Assembly (NCBI GenBank): GCA_963771305.1
Contig: CAVYTS010000013.1
Location: 671,364-735,363, forward strand
DNA: 64,000 nucleotides
From: CAJCIT01 sp963771305
Lineage (GTDB): Bacteria; Acidobacteriota; Terriglobia; Bryobacterales; Bryobacteraceae
Reading direction: 5' to 3'
How positions within the stretch are numbered: position 1 is the stretch's first letter; each line of letters starts with the position of its first letter. The notes under the pieces are model-generated. The model saw only the letters and a program-made list of their open reading frames with translations. It was not told the DNA's origin and did not search any database. The position numbers and the translations under genes were made by a program. Shown here piece by piece: positions 1 to 8,192 of the stretch.

Positions 1-376
1 GGCAATAATGACCGCGTCGATGTCCTTGTCCGCGAGAAGACTGCGAAAGTCCCCGTAGGTCTTTGCCGCGGGCGCCCACACGCTTAGCCCTCGCGATTCT
101 GGATTCGTAGGCATCGCAAAGCGCGGCGATCTCGACGTTCCTGTCCGCCGCCAGCCGGGGGTCGAGGTTTCCGCCATGATAGTTGTCCGGCGCGACCGCT
201 TGTATGTCTTCCGGCGTGCCGCGCATCAATCGCGCGTCGAATGTGCCGCGGATCCCGCAGCCGATCAAGCCGACACGGAGCCTTTCGTTGGCGCCAAAGA
301 CCCGGTCGGCCGACGCGGCGGTCCACGCGGCGATTCCCGCGTTCATCGAGGTTCTCACGAAATCCCGTCGTTTCAT
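1..376 (-). pseudogene. Gfo/Idh/MocA oxidoreductase, 5' part, frameshifted
   Basis: This is the N-terminal part of a secreted NAD(P)-dependent sugar-type oxidoreductase, cut by the left window edge. Reading the minus strand from ATG 376-374 gives a Tat-like leader (KRRDFVRT followed by an Ala-rich stretch), then a Rossmann start (RVGLIGCGIRG) and the family segment VEIAALCDAYESRIARAK. Near positions 67-70 the frame shifts by one base; the next frame continues with the expected AKTYGDFRSLLADKDIDAVI. A single extra base therefore separates two halves of one homologous protein, either a real mutation or a sequence error. Family members oxidise or isomerise sugars or act as glycosidases (GH109); the substrate cannot be told from this part. 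Confidence 0.75.
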
Positions 377-452
377 TGGTGGCCTTTGCTGAACCGTATT
401 GTAAGGCCTTGCGTGCGGGGCGACTTGGATAGACTTATCACTTCAGCCAGGA

Positions 453-1310
453 ATGAAGATTCAAAAAGCTGTCGTAACAGCCGCGGCTCCGAACCAACGA
501 ACGCTGCCGCTGCAAACCATCATTGATCGCGATGGGCAAGAGAAGGCTGTCCTTCAGATCATTGTCGAAGAGATCCGCCGGGCGGGCGTGGACCAGATCG
601 CGGTTGTCATCTCACCGGGCGACGAGGCTGTCTACGAACGGGCAGCGGGCGATTCCTCGGTGCGATTCGTCCCGCAGGAGAGTCCTAACGGCTATGCCGC
701 CGCTTTGTCGTGCGCCAGTTCGTTTACGGCGGACGACCCCTTCCTCCACCTGGTCGGCGATCACTTGTACGTATCCGCCCATGGCAACGACTCCGCTCTC
801 GAACTTGTACGGGTGGCAACCCGGGAAGGGTGTGCCATCTCTGCCGTCCAGGCGACGCGTGAGACTCTGCTCCCGCTTTATGGCGCGATCGGAGGACACC
901 CCGTAACAGGGAAGAGCAATCTGTATCGAATTGAAAGAGTAATCGAGAAGCCCACGCCCACAGAGGCCGAGCAAAGCTTAATGACTGCGGGACTTCGAGC
1001 CGGTTATTACTTCTGCTTCTTCGGCATGCATGTTTTGACGCCCACCTTCATGGAGATCCTGGCTCGATACTCGGCTGCCGGTACACCGGTGACGGTTTCG
1101 GCCGCCCTGTCTGAGTTGGCTGGGCGGGAGCAATACTTGGCCCTTGACGAGAAGGGCCACCGCTATGATGTCGGCGCGAAGTACGGTCTCTTCCAGGCGC
1201 AGCTTGCTCTCGCCCTGAAAGGTAAGGATCGCGACACCGTACTCGCCAAGCTGGTCGAACTGTTGGCGCTGCATCGGGCCGATAGTGACGGGACCGGGTC
1301 AGAGGCCTGA
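453..1310 (+). CDS. GalU-like nucleotidyltransferase, glycine loop degenerate
   Basis: A 285-residue protein with the fold pattern of UTP-glucose-1-phosphate uridylyltransferase (GalU) and related sugar nucleotidyltransferases. It has an N-terminal strand (AVVTAAAPNQR), a helix LQIIVEEIRRAGVDQIAVVI, a core with LHLVGDHLY, and a later IEKPTP segment that resembles the GalU VEKP motif. The glycine-rich nucleotide loop (normally AAGxGTR) reads AAAPNQR, so ordinary nucleotide transfer may be lost or altered. Its stop shares one base with the start of the next gene, so the two are probably translated together in one operon. The neighbour is a kinase/pyrophosphorylase fusion, which points to nucleotide-sugar metabolism. 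Assignment to the superfamily is fairly safe; the activity is not. Confidence 0.7.
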   Translation: MKIQKAVVTAAAPNQRTLPLQTIIDRDGQEKAVLQIIVEEIRRAGVDQIAVVISPGDEAVYERAAGDSSVRFVPQESPNGYAAALSCASSFTADDPFLHLVGDHLYVSAHGNDSALELVRVATREGCAISAVQATRETLLPLYGAIGGHPVTGKSNLYRIERVIEKPTPTEAEQSLMTAGLRAGYYFCFFGMHVLTPTFMEILARYSAAGTPVTVSAALSELAGREQYLALDEKGHRYDVGAKYGLFQAQLALALKGKDRDTVLAKLVELLALHRADSDGTGSEA

Positions 1311-4300
1311 TGCGGCTGGTTCGGATCATTACTTCGGCGAATCCCACCGAACGAGACTCTTCGGTCGACGAATTCTCGAGAAATACAGCGACTGGCGATC
1401 TTCTGCGAGAAACCGCCGATCTCGATCGTTTCTGGCGATCCAACCAGAACCTCTATGAGCGGGTGCGGGCTCAGTTCTTTCTCTACGCGATTCACCGCTT
1501 TCATCTGCAGCACCGCGCAGACATTCCGCAATCCGGCGTCATTTCGTTCGAGATCAGTTCCCTCCTGCTGAAGCGTCGCTTCGAGGAAGCGATCGAACTG
1601 CTGAAGCGGGCTACCGATTCTGACGGGCTGAACAGCGCCTTGTCGAGTGGCTTTGCGGCTGCTTACCGCGGGCTGGCATTCAAGACCCTCGCCGATCAGG
1701 TGCGCCAGAGTGTGCGATCCGTCCGCGGGAATCAATGGATGTCCCGGATTGGACATCCTGGTGACTATCCGCTTCGATTGCGGCCGGAATTACTGGCGCG
1801 GACCTCCGACAGCCCTCTCTATCCCATCTTGAAAGAGTCGACGCCGGTCCGCATGGATCTGACGCACAGCGCCTGGAGCGACATCTTCTTTCTCGGGATG
1901 GATTTCCCGGAGGGGGCCAAGGTCCTCAACGTCTCCATCGACCTGAGCATTCGAGACCAAAGCACCACACCGGAACCGCCAATCGAAGCGTATCTCCGCG
2001 TCATCGATGAGCCTGTATTGCGCTTGACCAGCATCGATCTTGCCGCAACGGCTGACATCACCAGCATCGACGAGCTGTTTGATTTCGGACGAGACTATCT
2101 CGGTTTACTCAAAGCGGCAATCATCGCCTCCGGTGTCGTACCTCCCGCTATGGAAGGTATCGTTCAGCCAGTCAGCGAAGTGCTGCAGCATCTTGTCGGA
2201 GAGGGGCGCGGGATTGAGTTGGTCAGTCGCGTTCGGAACATTCCGAAAGGGTCGCGCTTGGCCGTTTCTACCAACCTGCTCGCCGCGCTGATTTCGGTCT
2301 GCATGCGCGCCACCAATCAAGCCCACGCTCTGACCGGTCCACTCGCCGAATCAGATCGCCGGCTGGTTGCTGCCCGGGCCATTCTCGGCGAATGGTTAGG
2401 CGGTTCCGGCGGTGGCTGGCAGGATTCCGGCGGTGTTTGGCCAGGCATCAAACTGATCCAGGGAATCGAAGCACAGCCGGAGGATCCTGAGTTTGGTATC
2501 AGCCGTGGACGCCTGCTACCGCAGCACCAAATCCTGGGGGCCTCAACTATTCCTCTGCAAGCTCGCGAGAACCTCCAGAACAGCCTGGTACTGGTGCACG
2601 GGGGAATGGCGCAGGACGTCGGGCCCATTCTCGAGATGGTTACCGAGAAGTACCTCTTGCGATCTCCGACCGAATGGAAGGCCCGGCATCAAGCGATCGG
2701 CATCCTGGATGAGATCTTGCGTGATCTCCGCGCCGGCGACGTGCATGCGATTGGTGAAGGAACGGAGCGTAACTTCTTTGGCCCATTGCAGAGCATCATT
2801 CCCTGGGCGAGCAATTGCTACACCGAGAAGCTAATTGGGCGCGCCCGTTCAGAAATGGGCGAGAACTTCTGGGGATTCTGGATGCTCGGCGGGATGGCCG
2901 GCGGTGGTATGGGGTTCATGTTCGACCCAGCGGTGAAAACGGAAGCGCAGGATCGGATGCAGACCATCATGCTGGAGACGAAGGGCGAACTAGAGGATGC
3001 CGTCCCGTTTGCCATCGATCCCGTGGTTTATGACTTCCGTATCAATGAGCGCGGGACATTCGCCGAACTGCTGGTAGAGGGCGCCAGCCTGATGCCCCGG
3101 GGCTACTACGCTCTGATTGTCCCCCCCTTGCTTCGCAAAGACATGCGATTCATGCCGGCTTCCCTTCGCGCCGAGTTGGATCGCCTTGGCGCGGCCGCTC
3201 GCGACAATTCGAAGTACTCCCACCTCGTCCAGGATCTGTTTGATCTGCTGCTGCCTTCTTCGGCTAGCGCAGCCAAGCAGCAGAACCAGACTCTGGCGGA
3301 TTTGCTGAACGAGAATGGTTTCGACAGGATTGAGCATGAGCAAATCAGATCGGGATTACGGAGTGGCAGTCTAGGGCTCTCGCAGAATCGCCTACCCATC
3401 TCAACCGAAATCAAGGACGCTCGCGATGGCGACGTTTTCGATGCGAGAGGAGCGCTGGACCCGGAACTCAAGCGCTTGGGCGAAAACGCATTGCACGAAG
3501 GAGTTGTGGCTGTCGTTTCCCTTGCCGGGGGCACCGGGAGCCGCTGGACGCATGGAGCAGGCGTTGTTAAAGCCCTCAGTCCCTTTTGGAAACTCGGCGG
3601 TGCGTACCGCAGCTTCTTGGATGTTCACATCGCGAAGACACGCCGGTCCAGCCGGCTGGCCGGCTCTGACATTCCGCTGGTTGTTACAACCAGCTATCTG
3701 ACGCATGCGGCGATTCAAAAAGCTGCCTCGAGCGACGGAACGCTGATTCTCTCGCCAGGCCGCAGCATCGGGTTGCGTTATGTGCCGATGGCGAGGGACC
3801 TTCGCTTTGCATGGGAAGAGATATCCCAACAGCTTCTCGATGTTCAAAAACAAAAGGTTCTCGAAAGTTCCCGCGCCGCGCTGATCCAATGGGCCGAACA
3901 CGCAGGCGAAGCGTCAGATTACACGGACAATATTCCACTCCAATGTCTCCATCCCACCGGGCACTGGTACGAAATATCCAACATGCTGCGCAATGGTGTG
4001 CTTCGCCAACTTATCGAACGGCGACCCCCGCTGAAGTATTTGTTGGTTCACAACATCGATACGGTGGGCGTGAATTTAAATCCGTATTTGCTCGGCTTCC
4101 ACATCAAACAAAATGCAGCGATTAGCGTTGAGGTGATTTCGCGGCATGTTGAGGACCGCGGGGGAGGATTAGCGCGCGTCAACGGACAGCTACGTTTAAT
4201 TGAAGGATTTGCCCTTCCTTCTGAGCGCGATGAATCCACGCTGTCGTTCTACAATTCCAATACGTACTGGATTGACATAGACCAATTTCTCGCCATCTTT

Positions 4301-4612
4301 TCGCTGACGCGCAACGACTTGGGTGACTCGAATCGAGTCGCCACGGCGACGCGGCAAGTGGCGGCCAGTTTGCCGAGTTACATCACTTTAAAAGACGTGA
4401 AAAAGAGATGGGGTAAAGGCCAGGAAGACATATTCCCCGTTGCACAATTTGAGCGCCTGTTTGTCGATGTAACGGCGAGAAAGGAACTAGCCTGCTCCTA
4501 TGTGGCTGTCCTCAGAAAACGGGGCCAGCAATTGAAGGAACCGGGACAACTTGACGGTTGGATCCGAGACGGCTCAGCGGAGTTTGTGAATTCCCTGGCA
4601 CATTGGTCTTAG
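1310..4612 (+). CDS. Fucokinase-like GHMP kinase fused to sugar-1-P nucleotidylyltransferase
   Basis: A 1100-residue cytosolic fusion. Residues about 180-540 carry L-fucokinase-type GHMP kinase landmarks: RMDLTHSAWSDI and KVLNVSIDLSI (substrate side), the ATP loop IPKGSRLAVSTN near 311-321, GGSGGGWQDSGGVWPG near 364-379, and the C-terminal LGGMAGGGMGF near 526-536. Residues about 730-1000 hold a pyrophosphorylase domain with LAGGTGSRW at 738-746, the nucleotide loop. The first 170 residues are mostly helical and unrecognised. The likely role is phosphorylation of a free sugar and its activation to an NDP-sugar, as in bifunctional Fkp/FKGP salvage enzymes. Those have the pyrophosphorylase first and the kinase last, so the order is reversed here. 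The sugar and the nucleotide are unknown. The upstream GalU-like gene overlaps by one base. Confidence 0.65.
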   Translation: MRLVRIITSANPTERDSSVDEFSRNTATGDLLRETADLDRFWRSNQNLYERVRAQFFLYAIHRFHLQHRADIPQSGVISFEISSLLLKRRFEEAIELLKRATDSDGLNSALSSGFAAAYRGLAFKTLADQVRQSVRSVRGNQWMSRIGHPGDYPLRLRPELLARTSDSPLYPILKESTPVRMDLTHSAWSDIFFLGMDFPEGAKVLNVSIDLSIRDQSTTPEPPIEAYLRVIDEPVLRLTSIDLAATADITSIDELFDFGRDYLGLLKAAIIASGVVPPAMEGIVQPVSEVLQHLVGEGRGIELVSRVRNIPKGSRLAVSTNLLAALISVCMRATNQAHALTGPLAESDRRLVAARAILGEWLGGSGGGWQDSGGVWPGIKLIQGIEAQPEDPEFGISRGRLLPQHQILGASTIPLQARENLQNSLVLVHGGMAQDVGPILEMVTEKYLLRSPTEWKARHQAIGILDEILRDLRAGDVHAIGEGTERNFFGPLQSIIPWASNCYTEKLIGRARSEMGENFWGFWMLGGMAGGGMGFMFDPAVKTEAQDRMQTIMLETKGELEDAVPFAIDPVVYDFRINERGTFAELLVEGASLMPRGYYALIVPPLLRKDMRFMPASLRAELDRLGAAARDNSKYSHLVQDLFDLLLPSSASAAKQQNQTLADLLNENGFDRIEHEQIRSGLRSGSLGLSQNRLPISTEIKDARDGDVFDARGALDPELKRLGENALHEGVVAVVSLAGGTGSRWTHGAGVVKALSPFWKLGGAYRSFLDVHIAKTRRSSRLAGSDIPLVVTTSYLTHAAIQKAASSDGTLILSPGRSIGLRYVPMARDLRFAWEEISQQLLDVQKQKVLESSRAALIQWAEHAGEASDYTDNIPLQCLHPTGHWYEISNMLRNGVLRQLIERRPPLKYLLVHNIDTVGVNLNPYLLGFHIKQNAAISVEVISRHVEDRGGGLARVNGQLRLIEGFALPSERDESTLSFYNSNTYWIDIDQFLAIFSLTRNDLGDSNRVATATRQVAASLPSYITLKDVKKRWGKGQEDIFPVAQFERLFVDVTARKELACSYVAVLRKRGQQLKEPGQLDGWIRDGSAEFVNSLAHWS

Positions 4613-4646
4613 TTTCCTTTGACATTTCTTGGGCGACGCCTCCCGA

Positions 4647-4987
4647 TCACTCAGCAGGCCAGTGCAATAATTGTCCGGCGACGGGTTGGATTGAGCTCCG
4701 GTTCCATTCGCTTCGGAACTTCTCTAGGAATTCGGGACCGCGAAGCTGTGGAATCGTCACGAGCACGACGCAGAATTCAGGAAAGCGTTTTAGCGCCCGA
4801 GCGGCAGACTCGCTGAAAAGACGGTCACGTGTAAGGATGCAACGAAAACCGGCTTGTTGAGACGCTTCTACCAGAGCGCCATTGGTGAACCTCCCCACCC
4901 CCGATCGTCTGCGCTATGAGTCTCGATTCCAAACTCACCGAGAAGGCTCCCGATTTTCTACGGCAGGTTGACGTCAAGCAGCCACAT
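4647..4987 (-). pseudogene. Decayed DUF5615 PIN-like toxin
   Basis: Reading leftward from ATG 4987-4985 gives MWLLDVNLP, then an in-frame TAG, then KIGSLLGEFGIETHSADDRG. After a frameshift near 4898 it continues TNGALVEASQQAGFRCILTRDRLF and a final helix. This is the layout of DUF5615/PIN-like ribonuclease toxins (DENLP start, TxDRxF motif), about 113 codons. With one nonsense codon and one frameshift it is unlikely to be functional. The start overlaps the end of the upstream DUF433 antitoxin relic (4974-4976 stop), the normal arrangement for this toxin-antitoxin family. It lies in the chromosome just left of the island. Confidence 0.6.
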
Positions 4988-5215
4988 GCGGCGCGTCCAG
5001 GACCTCCGATGCGACTCGCATCACTTCAGGGATCGCTTGGTGGGGAAACTGGCCATACGTTTCCTCGATTTCTTCGACGCTCATACCCTCAGCCAGGCAC
5101 GACAGAATGAAGGATACAGAAAACCGCCCCCGAACCGCCAGTTACCGCCAAGAAGCTCCGAATCCGCCACTATCCAGCGGAAGTTCTTAAATGGCTTCAG
5201 CGCACGAACCTCCTT
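4974..5215 (-). pseudogene. Decayed DUF433 antitoxin
   Basis: Minus-strand reading gives FRWIVADSELLGGNWRFGG, then after a one-base shift near 5140 RFSVSFILSCLAEG, then MSVEEIEETYGQFPHQAIPE and VMRVASEVLDAPHVAA followed by TGA. This matches the DUF433 antitoxin domain (substrate-like G-x-x-x-RG-RI-V-x-x-x-L-AEGMS-EEI pattern). The start codon is unclear, so the right boundary is approximate. It precedes and overlaps the DUF5615 toxin relic. One frameshift suggests the pair is dead unless the base is an assembly error. Confidence 0.6.
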
Positions 5216-5343
5216 TATAATGCAAACCTGCCTCCCTTCGTTAGACCATGCGGGCAGGCTTGACGGAGATGGCTCCTCGGTCGTGCCGAGTGGCCAGTTT
5301 ATCTCCAGATTTTCGGGGGGAAGGTCTGTAACTATTGTGATTC

Positions 5344-5393
5344 TGGTCGGGCTGCCCGGATTTGAACCCGGGACCTCTTGCACCCCAAGCAAG
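5344..5393 (-). repeat. attL: 3' fragment of tRNA-Pro
   Basis: These 50 bp read, on the minus strand, as the anticodon stem-loop through CCA of tRNA-Pro(GGG). They match 45356-45405 at 49 positions; the mismatch falls in the T-stem. The 5' half of the tRNA is missing, so this is an integration scar and not a working tRNA gene. Confidence 0.85.
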
Positions 5394-5452
5394 AAATATC
5401 AAGTACTTACAGGCACCATTTACTGAAAACAAAAGACTTGCGGGCATGCGAT

Positions 5453-5512
5453 TTGGACGCCAAATGGACGCCAAGGTCTGGGAAGAGGCGTTTTGGACTC
5501 CGTCCGGACTCC
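5453..5512 (+). repeat. Probable integrase arm sites, left end
   Basis: Two pairs of GGAC(G/T)CC repeats: TTGGACGCC 5453-5461 with TGGACGCC 5465-5472, and TTGGACTCC 5493-5501 with CGGACTCC 5505-5512. Within each pair the spacing is exactly 11 bp, one DNA turn. The same paired motif occurs inside the right end (45288-45307). Placement 60 bp inward of attL fits arm-type integrase sites; binding itself is inferred. Confidence 0.55.
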
Positions 5513-5528
5513 ACCGGGCTGCTCGACC

Positions 5529-5951
5529 TCATTTTGAGGGCGCCCAAACCTTAACGTGGGCGGACTTGGAGATGCGGGCTACGAAAGGCCCCGGCCGCGA
5601 ATGAAGGATTTCAAAAACCCGCGGTAAGGACGAGACAAAAACGGTGGCGATCTCCGCGCCACGCAAGTTGCCTGCAATCAGAATGAATACCCTGGCCCCG
5701 CTAGATACCAGCGCCGCCTTCTCAAGCGGACGATACCTCACATGCTGATCCTTAGTGAGCACCACCCAACCGCGGCTGCCGACCGCCTCCAGCCAGACCC
5801 GATCTGCTTCATCGCGACTAAAGTGATCATCGTGGATCTCAACAGTGAGGCCCTGCTTAACGAGTTCGGAGCGGATTGGCTCTTGGCCCAGCGACCTGTC
5901 GATGAAGAATACCGTCCCGTCAGGCGGCTTCGCAGCGGATGGCTTCTTCAA
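5529..5951 (-). CDS. PIN-like domain toxin
   Basis: A 140-residue protein with the PIN-like pattern of VapC45-type toxins: FFIDRSLGQEPI (first acidic residue), DDHFSRDEADRVW, then VVLTKDQHVRYRPLE (acidic/TKD motif) and a C-terminal RPGPFVARISKSAHVKV. Such proteins act as metal-dependent ribonucleases that arrest growth when free of antitoxin. The first 32 bases overlap the 3' end of the DUF433-bearing gene upstream, indicating coupled translation and an antitoxin-first operon. Position next to attL suggests a role in keeping the island in the cell. The RNA target is unknown. Confidence 0.75.
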   Translation of the reverse strand: MKKPSAAKPPDGTVFFIDRSLGQEPIRSELVKQGLTVEIHDDHFSRDEADRVWLEAVGSRGWVVLTKDQHVRYRPLEKAALVSSGARVFILIAGNLRGAEIATVFVSSLPRVFEILHSRPGPFVARISKSAHVKVWAPSK

Positions 5952-6657
5952 CAGCGCCCGTCTCCAGCCGGAAGTCTCGCGCGAGATCCGCTACGGAATC
6001 GCCCGCTCGGTACCGCTCATAGATCGCGGATACGGGGATGCCGGTGCCGACAATCACTGGACGTCCGAAGGATACAGTCGGACTCATCACGACAACGCGC
6101 GGGTCGCCTTGCGGTGAAGTTGCAGCCTCCGTTTCGCGAGTAAACGGGTAGAGCTTCACTGGGAGGCCTTTGGTATCCCGCTCAATTCGCTTCAAGTAGA
6201 CGCTGATTATCTCTTTCATCGCCTGCTGCCCCTCAGACGATGCATTAATCAGGTCGCCGTAACGCTCAACAAACAGGTCCAAACCGTCCGTCTGGAATGT
6301 CTCGTCGATGAGAGGGCGTTTGACATCGAATTCCCTCTTCACATAGTCAAGTGCATAACGAACCTTGGGAAGTTTCACGTCATGGCGGCGACGAATCGCT
6401 GCCAGCACATGGGCCTCTACCAAGTTAGTGAAGGATAGATATCGTCGCTCAGGGTCGTCCAAATGGATCAGGACCGTGGATCGCTTCGTCTTCCCCGCAA
6501 CAGGATAGAGACGACCCATCACCCAGCTGCGCAGAGTCTCCTTGGGCATGCGCAAGTAGTGGGCAGCTTCAGCCACCGAGTAGGCTGGCACCAGACCTGG
6601 ATCGACATTCGTCTTGAACGCCATTTCTTCCTCTAAGACATTATGGACTCGCGCCAT
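5920..6657 (-). CDS. DUF433-domain antitoxin with HTH-like N-terminus
   Basis: A 245-residue protein. Residues about 22-60 resemble a MerR-like or excisionase-type helix-turn-helix (YSVAEAAHYLRMPKETLRSW). The C-terminal 60 residues form a DUF433 domain (VVMSPTVSFGRPVIVGTGIPV followed by AIYERYRAGDSVADLARDF). DUF433 proteins neutralise PIN-like toxins; the extra DNA-binding part suggests autorepression of the operon. It overlaps the downstream toxin gene by 32 bases. An internal Met (residue 12) is an alternative start. It lies between the integrase and the toxin, both transcribed leftward. Confidence 0.75.
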   Translation of the reverse strand: MARVHNVLEEEMAFKTNVDPGLVPAYSVAEAAHYLRMPKETLRSWVMGRLYPVAGKTKRSTVLIHLDDPERRYLSFTNLVEAHVLAAIRRRHDVKLPKVRYALDYVKREFDVKRPLIDETFQTDGLDLFVERYGDLINASSEGQQAMKEIISVYLKRIERDTKGLPVKLYPFTRETEAATSPQGDPRVVVMSPTVSFGRPVIVGTGIPVSAIYERYRAGDSVADLARDFRLETGAVEEAIRCEAA

Positions 6658-6682
6658 TGTGCAAACAAGGCGTGGATTGGAA

Positions 6683-8011
6683 CTACTGAACGAAAGTCGT
6701 CGATGGCATTGCGGTCGCTAAGCCTGGCAGCACTTCGGAAGTAGACGGTGCTGGGGGCGGGATTTCTTCTGACTTCTTCTTTGCCGTCTTCGCTGCTTCG
6801 GCGAGATTCTCTTGGATGCGCCGGGTCAACTCGTTCTGCCGCTCAGCCGTGACGAAGGTGTATTCGCCGGTCATCTCCAGATCGCTGTGACCGGCGATCT
6901 TGCTTGCTTCAATGGCGCTGCCACCGACTTGTTGGCGCCACGTGATGTTCGCTCTCCGGAACGAGTGTGGCCCCAGGCCGGTGAAGTCACAACCTTCCGC
7001 TTCTGCCGCCTGATGGAGAGCATCACGAATTCCTGAGTCCCAGAGAGGCTTGCCCGGCGCGCGTTTCTGCTGAAGCACAAATGTGTCGGGCGCCGCTCCT
7101 TCTTCCGCGACTTTACTGCGTAAGCGATCGACCAGATCGCCGATTCCGAGAATCCGCTTCCTGTCTTCGCTCTTCGGGCGGCCGACTTCCTGGTGCCAGA
7201 CACGCTGCACGATCTTGATCGTTCCAGCTTCCAGGTTCACGTTCCTCCAGATCAGACCGAGCACCTCAGAGATCCTCGCGCCGGTGGCAATGCAGACTTC
7301 GATGATCAGCCGGTTCGGTTCTTCCAGCCGAGCCAAGACCCGCGCGGTTTCTTCGAAGGAAAGGATGCGCCGCTCATTCTTATAACGCTTTTTCCCGAGC
7401 TTCGCTCTGCTTGACGGACTGCGCTTGCCTTCCTCCCAGAGCCCATGGCCCTCGGCGTAGTTGAAGATTCTAGTCATAATCGCGCGCACGCCGTGCATCG
7501 TCCACCAGGAGTCGAAGGTTGTGTGCAGCCAGTCCTCCACCGCCTTTGGATGGATCTGATTCAGGCGCAACTCGCCCCATCTGGGAACGAGGTACTCGCG
7601 GATGTAGAACTCTTCCTTCTCCCGGGTCGGTCTTGCTATTTGATTCTCTCGCGCGAGATAACCTTCGACGTACATCGTGGCGACCTCGCCAAAGAAGGCG
7701 ACGCCGGTGGATCCGACCTGCTGGACTGCCTCCGCCAACGTTGGTGAGTTCAACTTCGAAAGCACCTTATCGCGCTCGATTTCAGCCTGCCGCTTTGTGA
7801 TGGCTTGGTCGCCCTTGCTGGGGGCGATCTCGTGGTAACGCCGCAGGATCTTAGTAGAACTGTCTGGTTGGATCTCGTCGGCGTAGTAGCGGAAGATCCA
7901 CGGCCAGCCGGGCCGATACTTCCTCTGCGTTACCTTTGGATGTTGAACGCGTGCCTTCACTCGCAGGCCTCCGGCCAGCATGAGCACGTTACCTTGAGGC
8001 CGCGAAATCAT
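6683..8011 (-). CDS. Tyrosine integrase of the island
   Basis: A 442-residue phage-type integrase. The C-terminal catalytic domain shows the tyrosine-recombinase set: Arg246 in ATGARISEVLGL, His349/Arg352 in GPHSFRR, His375 in IAGHSDLEM and Tyr384 in TGEYTFV. The N-terminal region (about 1-210) carries the arm-binding and core-binding domains (FYIREYLVPRWGELRLNQI). It should recombine the tRNA-Pro 3' end with the element att site; attL lies 1.3 kb downstream of its stop, as is usual for integrases of tRNA-targeting islands. The frame is intact. A TGTCGGG repeat block fills the sequence just upstream and probably holds its promoter or operator. Confidence 0.92.
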   Translation of the reverse strand: MISRPQGNVLMLAGGLRVKARVQHPKVTQRKYRPGWPWIFRYYADEIQPDSSTKILRRYHEIAPSKGDQAITKRQAEIERDKVLSKLNSPTLAEAVQQVGSTGVAFFGEVATMYVEGYLARENQIARPTREKEEFYIREYLVPRWGELRLNQIHPKAVEDWLHTTFDSWWTMHGVRAIMTRIFNYAEGHGLWEEGKRSPSSRAKLGKKRYKNERRILSFEETARVLARLEEPNRLIIEVCIATGARISEVLGLIWRNVNLEAGTIKIVQRVWHQEVGRPKSEDRKRILGIGDLVDRLRSKVAEEGAAPDTFVLQQKRAPGKPLWDSGIRDALHQAAEAEGCDFTGLGPHSFRRANITWRQQVGGSAIEASKIAGHSDLEMTGEYTFVTAERQNELTRRIQENLAEAAKTAKKKSEEIPPPAPSTSEVLPGLATAMPSTTFVQ

Positions 8012-8027
8012 TCAAGTCCGCTAACTC

Positions 8028-8192
8028 GCAAAACAGGTCCAAATTCCCCGGGGCTCTCTACTCCTAATAAAACCCGACATTTCCGACATTTGGCACTTAA
8101 CCTGATGATTCTGCAGGCCCGACGTATGTCGGGTAGGCTCAAAAACCCGACATACAACCCGACATTTTCAATGCCGAAACCCGACATTTCTC
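8028..8192 (-). repeat. TGTCGGG iteron-like block, copy 1
   Basis: On the minus strand this block has five direct TGTCGG(G) motifs and one inverted copy. The central pair forms a dyad: GTATGTCGGGT (8124-8134 complement side) and ACCCGACATAC (8145-8155), an 11-bp stem with a 10-base loop. Copies 2 and 3 (43815-43993, 45016-45195) match along the whole length, including a CAGAATCAT segment and a GAGCCCCGG tail. It lies between the integrase and primase-helicase genes. It may be an operator, a replication iteron set or a transfer site; the sequence alone does not decide. Confidence 0.8.

Noticed and set aside
5241..5474. Open frames running through the left tRNA-Pro fragment
   Set aside because: They are by-products of tRNA sequence; the DNA is explained by the att repeat.
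8028..8192. TGTCGGG blocks as a CRISPR array
   Set aside because: Motifs are 7-9 bp, spaced irregularly from 9 to over 20 bases, with inverted copies and no cas genes.
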